Assembly (NCBI GenBank): GCA_025354565.1
Contig: JANXMQ010000014.1
Span: forward strand, 1-64,000
Direction of reading: 5' to 3'
Source: Akkermansiaceae bacterium
GTDB taxonomy: Bacteria > Verrucomicrobiota > Verrucomicrobiia > Verrucomicrobiales > Akkermansiaceae
Length of the DNA stretch: 64,000 nt
The notes under the pieces are model-generated. The model searched no databases and was not told where the DNA came from. It saw nothing but the letters and a program-made list of their open reading frames with translations. Position numbers and translations under genes: made by a program. Shown piece after piece: positions 54,078-62,372 of this stretch (the first letter of the stretch is position 1; each line of letters opens with the position of its first letter).

Positions 54078-57030
54078 CGAAAACGAAAACCTCTCCCCAA
54101 GTAGTCGGCTGCACGCCAGCATATCCCTTGGTCATGAGATTGACCCTCTTCATCACACCGTCCGTCGCTGGCAGCGGAATCGTGAAATATTCACTCCATG
54201 GCGCATCCGGGTTGCCACCCCAATTCCAGCTCCCGGTTGTCACCAGTGATGGCCTCGTCGGTTCCGCTCCGGGCTCGTCTGGCAAATCCGGGTATGGCGG
54301 CTCCGTGCCATGGCTGCCTTCTGTCACCCAGACCGCGTGCGCTGCCCGCTGCGCCACTACCCCATCGTAGGCATCCCTCAGAGCCTTCCAATCCGTCCAT
54401 TCTTTCGGGAAAAAACCAATGTCCCATTGCACCTCGAACACCGTTCGCAGCACCGGGATTTGGGGTTCCGCCCCTATCGAACCGCCCGCCAACCACGCCG
54501 CGTGGAGGGCTGTAGCTACCGCGTGCGCCGCCGTATATTCTCCGTAGTTTGGAGTGTTCGGGATACCCACGCGGAATCGCGCCTTTAGCGCCTGAATTTC
54601 AGCTCCGTCTCCCGGCGCTGGTGAGGTCGCACTGGTGGAACTGAAACAGTAGCTGCCTAGCGTGCCGCCAGATCCTTCCAGTGTGGTCGGGAAATCCAAC
54701 GCTCCCATTATTACTGCCCGCGCGGCAGACTGCCAATCCGCGAGGCTCGTCCCTTCGTCGTAGTGATCGTCTGGCCCTGTCGTGGTAACGACTCCATCTG
54801 TGATAAAAAGCGGGCCAGCATTCACTACCACCTGCTTCGTCGTGATCGGAAAGCCGTCAACGGGCACCAGCGTGCCATTCACCAGCGTCCACAGCGTGAC
54901 CACATTGTCTGTGGTCACGCGATATGAGCAGGGCGGATAGACAGAGGGTGGATCGTCGGGATTCGCATCACCCGACGCGTTAGAAATCGTCTTCGTGGTG
55001 GTGCTAATTGTCTTGGTCTCGAAGGTGGCGGGGTCGGTGTCGAGGTCGTAATCCAATGTGTTGGCCGAGCTGTATTCCCCCACGCATCCGCAGATCGCCT
55101 TCCCGATAGGCGTGAACGAGTGAGAGCCGCCTGGCTCGGATACTTCGCCCTGATAATTGATGTCGTATTCCACGCCCGTGGTGATGGACCCACTGCTCGA
55201 TCCAGTGACACGGGCGCTATCGCTGATGTAAGCATCCCCATCTCCCACCTTAGAGGTCACTGTCCATTTCTTCCGATAAATTTTCCAGGTTTCATCGGCT
55301 GGATTAGAAAAACCGTAGCTACCCAATGACGCGAACACGCTTTGGCAATCTATCCTCGGCTCCGGGTTCGTCGGAGTTTCATAATAGAAGTGAATGGCAG
55401 CTACGGCGTGGCCAGCTTCAATAGGATCAGCCTCGCTGCCATTTTCGTTTAAGCCAATGGCCCCTTTATAAACCAGCATGCATTCGGAATCTACGGACAA
55501 TGGCTCAAAACTTGCGTTGATCGTTTCACCGTCTTCGAGGATCCTTGAATTATTCCACGAGCCATTATCAACTACTAAAGTACTTACCTCAGACCGGGTT
55601 TCGTTGGAATCATGCGTATCATAATAAAGTTTAAACACTCCTCCTTTGATCGCGCTGCCTGACCTATTGGTAATCACAAGCTTCTCCTTGCCTGTCTCCT
55701 CGTCCCACTCAATGCTGACTTCGAGCTTCCCGCGGAAGAAGTAATCCAGAAGACCGGCGGTGTATTGGATTGCCTTGGGCAATACGGTTTTATGGTATTG
55801 CGCCAGCACGTCTGGGGCATTAATTGACACATTTGGTGGTCCAGAGTTTTCATTACCTCCATCAATTCTAGTATCAAATACTGTCGAGTAATTAAGAAGA
55901 GAATGCTTTTCCACCGTAACTCCTGACCGCTCCTTCTTTAAAAAGACACTTGCACGAAGTTTTCCTGACTTTGGATTTTGTTTGGAAAGATCTGTCCATG
56001 TGACAGCTTTCAAAAAAAAACCTGGATTTAAGGGAGAAAAGGTCTTGAAATTAGTATCCGTTAAGGCGGGATGAGAGAAATTTTGGTTCCCGCCAGTCAC
56101 CTCTTCATAGGAAGCGTCTTCTCCCAAAAAATTGCCGTTAACAAACTCCGCAAGACCGAGTATGGCACCAGAAGCGGCTGCATTCTCGCTGGTGTCTGCA
56201 TCCAAAGCAGCCGGGTTCCCGTTATAAATTCCCCGATCCCAAAAATCCTTTATCCTGACAAAGCGAGCCGCACGCCAGTCCAAGGCCTTAACGCCTGCAA
56301 GCTCTGCCCATGTCCTTATACGTGTGATATTATCGGCACCATAATTCTCAATCCATCTGAATTTATCTATCAAGTGGGCATCATTGCGCACGTGATCCGG
56401 CTGAGATAGATCTTGCAATAGATGGCTCACTTTCCCTAGTGCATAAAATGTGTGGGCAAGGTGCGATTCACGGTGTTGTTTGACCGGTAATGTCAAAGCG
56501 CGAAAATACAAAAGACGGGCTTCATTCCAGCATTCCAAATTCGCTCCGGGTGGTGACTTGTTTGTTATCGGAGGCGGTATAAAATTATCGCCTGTTGTGG
56601 CCCATTGGAAGGAATCGCGTCCACCTACCTCAATTGGATCTGTAAGAGCATGTTTGCCGTCAACCGGAATAGGATTATAAAAATGAGCCAAGCATCGGTT
56701 GTTTGGGTCATCCTCATCGATCGCCCCTGCAATGAGCCATTTTTTTAGTGTCCATGGTCGATCAGTCCACTTATCAAACGCCGTTATGATCATGTCCTTT
56801 TTCGATAATGAGTCAGCTCCACCAGCCATTGCAGAAAAATCTGGAGTATCCGAAGGATCAATAGAAAGGTCTCTAAAAAATGTATTATCGGCTTCTTGGC
56901 TCCAAGCGTCATACGCTCTATCCGTCAGCATTGGATGAATGGTAAGGTTATCGTGAGCGTGCAGGCGGGGCAATAAAACGATTATTCCCGCCAACAACAG
57001 TCGAAGTTTTAAGTCTTTCATGGTCATCAT
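54070..57030 (-). CDS. large secreted zinc-dependent phospholipase C-like protein
   Basis: 986 aa; the ATG at 57030 overlaps the upstream stop. Signal peptide (about 1-25, ending LHAHD). An alpha-helical domain (about 26-300) holds SHLLQDLSQPDHVRND near residue 201, with H/D/H spaced 4 and 6 apart exactly as the zinc ligands of Bacillus cereus phospholipase C (118/122/128). It also has AHFYNPIP and a later acidic residue in FRWIENYG. The remaining 650 residues are beta-rich, unassigned. Probably cleaves phospholipid or a related phosphodiester outside the cell; activity is inference. Its stop codon overlaps the tilS start. Confidence 0.68.
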   Translation of the reverse strand: MMTMKDLKLRLLLAGIIVLLPRLHAHDNLTIHPMLTDRAYDAWSQEADNTFFRDLSIDPSDTPDFSAMAGGADSLSKKDMIITAFDKWTDRPWTLKKWLIAGAIDEDDPNNRCLAHFYNPIPVDGKHALTDPIEVGGRDSFQWATTGDNFIPPPITNKSPPGANLECWNEARLLYFRALTLPVKQHRESHLAHTFYALGKVSHLLQDLSQPDHVRNDAHLIDKFRWIENYGADNITRIRTWAELAGVKALDWRAARFVRIKDFWDRGIYNGNPAALDADTSENAAASGAILGLAEFVNGNFLGEDASYEEVTGGNQNFSHPALTDTNFKTFSPLNPGFFLKAVTWTDLSKQNPKSGKLRASVFLKKERSGVTVEKHSLLNYSTVFDTRIDGGNENSGPPNVSINAPDVLAQYHKTVLPKAIQYTAGLLDYFFRGKLEVSIEWDEETGKEKLVITNRSGSAIKGGVFKLYYDTHDSNETRSEVSTLVVDNGSWNNSRILEDGETINASFEPLSVDSECMLVYKGAIGLNENGSEADPIEAGHAVAAIHFYYETPTNPEPRIDCQSVFASLGSYGFSNPADETWKIYRKKWTVTSKVGDGDAYISDSARVTGSSSGSITTGVEYDINYQGEVSEPGGSHSFTPIGKAICGCVGEYSSANTLDYDLDTDPATFETKTISTTTKTISNASGDANPDDPPSVYPPCSYRVTTDNVVTLWTLVNGTLVPVDGFPITTKQVVVNAGPLFITDGVVTTTGPDDHYDEGTSLADWQSAARAVIMGALDFPTTLEGSGGTLGSYCFSSTSATSPAPGDGAEIQALKARFRVGIPNTPNYGEYTAAHAVATALHAAWLAGGSIGAEPQIPVLRTVFEVQWDIGFFPKEWTDWKALRDAYDGVVAQRAAHAVWVTEGSHGTEPPYPDLPDEPGAEPTRPSLVTTGSWNWGGNPDAPWSEYFTIPLPATDGVMKRVNLMTKGYAGVQPTTWGEVFVFDE

Positions 57031-57716
57031 AGTTTAGGAAGAGGAAGGGTAATATCTTTGAATTTTAAGCCGTCACTACGACTTTTATCGATATTGAGAT
57101 AATGAACGCGAAAGATCCATCCGGTTTTGAGATATTCCAATGGAACCACCTGTTCGCCATATCTCTCCAAAAAAAGAGCCCGTTCCTGGGAAACAAGGCT
57201 CGAAAGTTCCGCATTCAACTTCGCCCCTCCATTGGTATTCCCTATCAATTCGGAATATGAACTAATAAGACTGGTGAGGGCAGAATGCCAAATCACAGGG
57301 TCATCAATTCCGCTTTTTAGATAAATCTTTTTGTTCCACTCATCGAAATATACCGGCATGGCTGGAACAGGTTGCCCCTCATGCCAACGCTCTCCCAGAC
57401 CAATGTCCCCACTTTTCAAGTTAGCTGAATAAATACAGCTATAACCCCTGATCAACCCATCCGGGGTGTCGTCATCAAGATTGATGAGGATCATTCCTGT
57501 GGCATTGCTAAAGCGGTGATTGATAGCAGCCCTGCCAGAATTGGCCAAACTATAACGGCATATAATTAGCACGCCTTCAACTGGCTTACCCTTTCTATCG
57601 TAGCAGTACCAAGTGTCGTCTTTGGTCTGTTTGCAGCCACTAGCCGCAATGAGCAGAACGGGCGTCAGCAGTTTGAGGGCACATCGAATCCAAGGTTTAT
57701 GTAGGGAGGTAATCAT
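57027..57716 (-). CDS. lipoprotein of unknown function
   Basis: 229 aa from the ATG at 57716 (the frame extends to 57755 but would overlap the upstream gene). Lipobox LIAASGC at about residues 21-27. The mature part has WYCYDRKGKPVEGVLIICRYS, a beginning seen in carboxypeptidase-like or CNA-B-like beta domains. It is translationally coupled to the phospholipase-like gene (ATG overlaps stop). Could be its periplasmic partner or inhibitor. AT-rich compared with tilS. Confidence 0.6.
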   Translation of the reverse strand: MITSLHKPWIRCALKLLTPVLLIAASGCKQTKDDTWYCYDRKGKPVEGVLIICRYSLANSGRAAINHRFSNATGMILINLDDDTPDGLIRGYSCIYSANLKSGDIGLGERWHEGQPVPAMPVYFDEWNKKIYLKSGIDDPVIWHSALTSLISSYSELIGNTNGGAKLNAELSSLVSQERALFLERYGEQVVPLEYLKTGWIFRVHYLNIDKSRSDGLKFKDITLPLPKL

Positions 57717-57733
57717 TGAATGGTGGGTCAATA

Positions 57734-59626
57734 CTAAAATGAGAAAATTTTCCATGCACCGTCTTCTCGAATAAAGCTAGCCAAGAAGGTGATCACCCCT
57801 TCGGGGGTGGTGATATCGCCGGCATAGGTGGCAACATCATCATACAGGGCTATTTGCTGGAGTTGACCAAAATCATTTAGCATGGTCGGGGCGAGTTCCG
57901 GTCCAAGCTTGATCATCATCGCCTTGAGACCATCGCGGTGGGATTCGCTCAGACACTCACCGGCCGCCTCAAAATCGCCTGCGGCCACACAGTTTTTGAG
58001 TTTGCTCCACGCGGCCAGCGGGCTGTCTGCTCCACCTGTGACCAGCACGCGCAGGCGCTGGGCGATAGGGACCGAGGGACCAGTTTTATTCTTTCCGGCT
58101 TCCAAGTTGGTGGTTGCTCCATGAAACATACCATGAACAAAAATGTTGCCAAATGAATCTTCGATATGACCAGTGGCAGAATCGCTTGAGACCCCGCCCA
58201 ACGCTTTAGACCAAATAGGTTGGCCTGTCGCTCCGTTGAATTGAACGAGGTATCCATCGTCAGATCCTGCGCTATTGATGTTCATTGTTCCCAATGTGGT
58301 TATCGCACTATTAAATCGTCCTGACGCCGTGACATTCCCCGTGCTGCCGATTGTTACAGATGAAATTTGATCGAAGCCTGAACTGCCTATTTGCTTCGCC
58401 CATAAGACGCCCCCAGCGGAGGAAAACAGAATGACCGCTGAGTCATATGATCCCACGCTTGAAAGGTTTGTTGCCCCTTGTGATGTAACGGAGCCGTCAA
58501 AGGTTGCCCCAGCGGCGACGGACCCATCGCCAGCAATTGCGACTGCTCGAATGAAGTCCACGCTGTTACCTCCAAAGGTCCTGGCCCACTGAACATCTCC
58601 AGTTGAGTTATAGACTGCGACGTAACCATCTGACTGATTTGAAGTGATTTCCTTTCCTGCCCCAAAAAAGTTGGTGACTCCGGAATATCGGCCAGCCGAT
58701 GCAACTTGTCCTGCGGCATTTGCCGCCACTGCGAATGCTTCACAATCGTTTGTAGAAGAGAGGATTTGCTTTGCCCAGATCACCGAGCCATCTGGTGAGC
58801 ATTTAGCAACGAATCCTCCCATCCCTGGCTCCCCACAATATAGATAGGCACTACCGATTGTTGCCGACCCACGGAAATATCCCACTGCATACAAGAAGTT
58901 ACCGACTCCGATCATTTTGTTGATCGTGATGCTCCCTGATGTATTGATTCCACTAATCGGAGTGGCGTTGCTCGGCGTGTCACTATATCCCAGATTGGCA
59001 AGTGTGCTTCTGAGATATTGGACGTTGGATGCATTCAGGGTGTTTCCGCTGCCGAAGTCTGCCCCATTTTCAAACAAAACTTTTGACGAGAAAATCGCAG
59101 CACCATTCGCATCCGCCTTCAAAGCTGGATTTGAATTTCCGCCAAAATAGATTCCGCTGGTGCTGCCAGCAGGCAAAGTGATCTTCCCGGAGTTCGGAGC
59201 CAGTATGATTCCTGCGGTTACGCCGTCAGTCTTGTAGAGAGTGAGACTATTGTCGGCGTCTATCTGCATCTTATTTTTTGCGGAAGCTGACGGGGATGTC
59301 ACGATGGCATCGCGCCAAAGAAAAACGCCATGTGCCTCCGTGATGTCGAAGGCGGTGGTCTTAGAGCCCAGCCAGTTGATGCTGGTTTCCGCGTTTGGCC
59401 CCATGTCGATTCCATCATTGAATTTGCCCCAGCCCGTAGCTGTAATGTTTCCGCTGGCAGTAATGCTTCCACCGGTGGTGAGATCGCCGGTGGCGGTCGA
59501 GTTCGTGGTGAACAGGTCGTTCGTCCCCAAGGTCACCGTGGCTTGCAGTGGCATGACAGTGAGGCAGACTGCAAACGCCATCATAAAGATGGCAGCGAAG
59601 GGATCGGGGCGTGATGTGGAATTCAT
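57734..59626 (-). CDS. secreted beta-propeller protein with NTF2-like C-terminus
   Basis: 630 aa from the ATG at 59626. Signal peptide (about 1-33), an N-terminal region like phage-tail or trimeric-adhesin-type stalk (NITATGWGKFNDGIDMGPNAETSINW, GTNDLFTTNS), then SBBP-like propeller repeats (GGFVAKCSPDGSVIWAKQI, GYVAVYNSTGDVQWARTFGG, AVILFSSAGGVLWAKQIGSSG). A C-terminal NTF2-like segment ends VITFLASFIREDGAWKIFSF. First gene of the four-gene run ending in tilS, 17 bp before the lipoprotein. Confidence 0.7.
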   Translation of the reverse strand: MNSTSRPDPFAAIFMMAFAVCLTVMPLQATVTLGTNDLFTTNSTATGDLTTGGSITASGNITATGWGKFNDGIDMGPNAETSINWLGSKTTAFDITEAHGVFLWRDAIVTSPSASAKNKMQIDADNSLTLYKTDGVTAGIILAPNSGKITLPAGSTSGIYFGGNSNPALKADANGAAIFSSKVLFENGADFGSGNTLNASNVQYLRSTLANLGYSDTPSNATPISGINTSGSITINKMIGVGNFLYAVGYFRGSATIGSAYLYCGEPGMGGFVAKCSPDGSVIWAKQILSSTNDCEAFAVAANAAGQVASAGRYSGVTNFFGAGKEITSNQSDGYVAVYNSTGDVQWARTFGGNSVDFIRAVAIAGDGSVAAGATFDGSVTSQGATNLSSVGSYDSAVILFSSAGGVLWAKQIGSSGFDQISSVTIGSTGNVTASGRFNSAITTLGTMNINSAGSDDGYLVQFNGATGQPIWSKALGGVSSDSATGHIEDSFGNIFVHGMFHGATTNLEAGKNKTGPSVPIAQRLRVLVTGGADSPLAAWSKLKNCVAAGDFEAAGECLSESHRDGLKAMMIKLGPELAPTMLNDFGQLQQIALYDDVATYAGDITTPEGVITFLASFIREDGAWKIFSF

Positions 59627-59653
59627 GGCGATTGAATGAGTTGACTTGGACAA

Positions 59654-59963
59654 GATGCTTGTGAAATTCAGCAGGCGTAGAGTTGTGCGACGGTCATGAC
59701 GAAATTAGAATTCCCATCTAAATCATCATGCAATAACCCACTTAACTATCGGGAAATTCAGTCGCCTGCTAGCAAAAAACTAATGTGTTTACGATAAAAT
59801 GCCGCCACATGTGATTACATTTGAATCCGTAAACGCAACTATAGATCAAATGCCGCGGCTTCAGTGCTCTTTACCAAGTACCGAAGATCGGGACAATAAG
59901 GTCCCGACTCCTTCCCTGAGACGGCTTCTAGTTATGTTCCGGAGGAGGCATACAACAACAACC
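59654..59963. other. AT-rich promoter region with a hairpin
   Basis: 310 bp upstream of the propeller gene and downstream of the BatD-BatE gene. It carries the hairpin TCGGGAC-N6-GTCCCGA (59888-59907) near the BatD end. No run of T follows on the minus strand, so it is a poor terminator. No gene seen. Confidence 0.45.
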
Positions 59964-62369
59964 TCACGCTGATTTCCCATCCGCCTTGGGTTTGCGGAAA
60001 TCGGGTGGGGTGGGGGTGGTGTCGGGGATGACTTTTTCGATGGACTCGATGGGGACCCAGCCGCGGGTTTTGGTGGCGAAGGAGACGTAGGCCCAGCGGC
60101 CTGAGACGCGGATGATTTCGCAGAGCGAGCCGGGCGGCGCGTCGATGACTTCCGGGGCGGTGCGGGCGGCGTCGGTGTGGAGGGCGATTTTTTCGCTGAT
60201 GATGACGGCTTGTCTGATCACGGGTGCGAACTCGGCATCGTTCGGAAAATAGCGCCAGCCAAGGACGCCGGCGGAGATGAGGATGGGGCCGATGACGAGT
60301 GCGCCGACGGCGGCGATTCGTAGGCGAGCCTCGGGCCGGGTGGCGGGGAAAACGAGCAGAGCGAGGCCGCAGAGCCAGAGGCCGCTCCAACCGATCGACT
60401 GCCAGACGGGCAGCGGTAGCTTGGCCAGGGCGTATTGGTATTCCGGGCGTTGGACGCTGATGGAGCCGTATTTTCGTTCGATGAAACGGAGGTTCTGGCG
60501 GGCTTCCGGGTGGGCGGAATTGCGGACGAGGGCGCGGCGATAGTAGAGCGCGGCGTGGCCGGGGGAACCGGAACGATAGCAGGCGTTGCCGATGTCGTAG
60601 AGCGTGTCGGCGGTGAGTTGGTCGTAGTTTCCGGCCTGGAGCCAGAGTCGGATGGCATCGTCGTATTTCGCGGCTTCGTAGGCTTCGGGGGCGGAGGTGG
60701 CGACATCGGCAGCGCGGGCTGGAGGGGCGTGGCCGAGGGTGACGAGGAAAATCAGAGTGACGGCGGTCTTGCGGAGGAGCTTGAGAATTTCGACACGGCG
60801 TTTCGGATCGAGCGCGATCTTGGAATTTCCGGCACGGAAGCAAAGGGCGTCGCGCTCAGCCAGCACGGCTTGGGTTTCCGGGGTAGGACAGCCGCCTAAC
60901 CAACGCTCGATGAAACTTCCGCTGGCTTTGAGAAATTCCTCGTCATCGGCGGTGCGGATTGCATTGAGCTGTGCAAGACGGGCGGCGAGGATCGGATCTT
61001 TCCTGAGCGCTGGTCCATGGCGCAGCCAGAAGGCTTTGGCGATGAGGCCGAGTGCGAGCAGGATGGCGATGACATGACCGAGCCAAAGCGGCGGGCCGGA
61101 CGCGGCTGGCATGGTGAGGCGGGCCGGGCGAAGGATGGCGAGAATGTCAGTCATGCGTTCTAACGGGACCGGTGGCGCGAGGCCGGTGGATTCGGGTTTC
61201 AGTGAGGTGTTAGGATGCATGATCAAGGCGATCGGCGCGGTGGTGACCGTCTTGTAGGTCTCATCCTTGGGGTCGAAATAGACGAGGCGGAAGGCGGGGA
61301 TTTCCGTTTTGATGGACAAGGGGCGGAGCGACTGGTGGAAGACGATGTTGCCGGCAAGCTGGCGGCGCTCATCGCCACGTTCGTTGCTAGTGGTGCCGTA
61401 GATTTTCCAACCGTTGGCATCGGCGAGTTTCGGCGGGTGAAGGGTGTCGAGATTGCCACTGCCGCTGATGACGAGATCCACGGTGACTGGGTCGCCTTCC
61501 TGAATCTCGGTGACGGCGGTGACAGCGCTGAGCTTGAAACTACCGACGGCGTTTTCAAATCCTTCAGGCGCGCCGGGAGGGAGGGGCAGGGCTTCAATTT
61601 CCAGCTTGGGAACATCCAGATAGACCTCCGGATTCACCTGGCGGGGGAAGGGATCCATGATCACCTCGCGGGTGGTGAGTCGGACCTTCGCGGGGCCGAT
61701 GGCGACCTTGCCGGTGCGGGTCGCCGTGATGGTGCTGGGGTAGGAAACGGAGAAACAAGGCGTGCCTAACAAGTTTACGATACCGCGCATCGGCGAGGGT
61801 TGGAACCGCCACGCGGTGATGCCGTCGCGCTCGAAGTCGGGGATGCCCCAGTCCTCGACGGTCAGTTGCTGGGGGACGAAGATTTTGATCTCGGTGGGGA
61901 TGGTTTGGTTTTCATAAACCTTGCCACCCAGGGTGCGGAAGAAACTGGCGTAGCGAACCGTTTTTTCGCCGTTTCGGACCTCGGACCATTTGAGATCGTC
62001 GGGATTGAAAATCACGAAGTCGATCGGCTCGGTTACCGTTTTCAGCCCATCCACCATCACGGAGATCGGTGGGATGGTGTGGCTGCCGATGGCGTAACCG
62101 GAGATGAGATATTCGAAGACATATTCCACCCGACTGACAGTGAGTCTGCGTGTTAGCGGACCACGGCCGGAGGGGCGGATGTCGATGTCTTTGAGGTCGG
62201 AAATTTCCGGGATTTCATCGGGCCTGCCGCCGCTCACGGAGATTTCTAGCAGGGCTTGTTCGCCACGGGCGAGGAAGCATGAAGAGAGTCGGCTGGAGGT
62301 CTGGCCGTGGCCGAGTGCGGCGAGCGCAAGCCAGACGAGAACGACGGTGGAATGTTGCCAAATGTTCAT
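59964..62369 (-). CDS. BatD-BatE fusion with TPR and SH3 domains
   Basis: 801 aa. Residues 1-23 form a signal peptide. BatD domains (to about 420) include the class-typical GSFKLSAVTAVTEIQEGDPVTVDLVISGSGNLD. A membrane helix follows (about 427-447), then around 530-548 a second signal-peptide-like stretch (LLRKTAVTLIFLVTLGHAPPARA) that probably marks the former BatE start. TPRs (about 560-630, KYDDAIRLWLQAGNYDQLTADTLYDIGNACYRSG), two helices and a C-terminal SH3-like domain (GSLCEIIRVSGRWAYVSF) complete it. Part of the aerotolerance operon; 3 bp downstream of the BatB-BatC gene. Confidence 0.85.
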   Translation of the reverse strand: MNIWQHSTVVLVWLALAALGHGQTSSRLSSCFLARGEQALLEISVSGGRPDEIPEISDLKDIDIRPSGRGPLTRRLTVSRVEYVFEYLISGYAIGSHTIPPISVMVDGLKTVTEPIDFVIFNPDDLKWSEVRNGEKTVRYASFFRTLGGKVYENQTIPTEIKIFVPQQLTVEDWGIPDFERDGITAWRFQPSPMRGIVNLLGTPCFSVSYPSTITATRTGKVAIGPAKVRLTTREVIMDPFPRQVNPEVYLDVPKLEIEALPLPPGAPEGFENAVGSFKLSAVTAVTEIQEGDPVTVDLVISGSGNLDTLHPPKLADANGWKIYGTTSNERGDERRQLAGNIVFHQSLRPLSIKTEIPAFRLVYFDPKDETYKTVTTAPIALIMHPNTSLKPESTGLAPPVPLERMTDILAILRPARLTMPAASGPPLWLGHVIAILLALGLIAKAFWLRHGPALRKDPILAARLAQLNAIRTADDEEFLKASGSFIERWLGGCPTPETQAVLAERDALCFRAGNSKIALDPKRRVEILKLLRKTAVTLIFLVTLGHAPPARAADVATSAPEAYEAAKYDDAIRLWLQAGNYDQLTADTLYDIGNACYRSGSPGHAALYYRRALVRNSAHPEARQNLRFIERKYGSISVQRPEYQYALAKLPLPVWQSIGWSGLWLCGLALLVFPATRPEARLRIAAVGALVIGPILISAGVLGWRYFPNDAEFAPVIRQAVIISEKIALHTDAARTAPEVIDAPPGSLCEIIRVSGRWAYVSFATKTRGWVPIESIEKVIPDTTPTPPDFRKPKADGKSA
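60607..60649 (-). repeat. 43-bp exact duplication, copy in BatE-like TPR
   Basis: Identical to 54016-54058 in tilS, same strand and frame, encoding LWLQAGNYDQLTAD. Here it fits naturally between two TPR helices, so this is the likelier source. Confidence 0.9.
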
Positions 62370-62372
62370 AGA

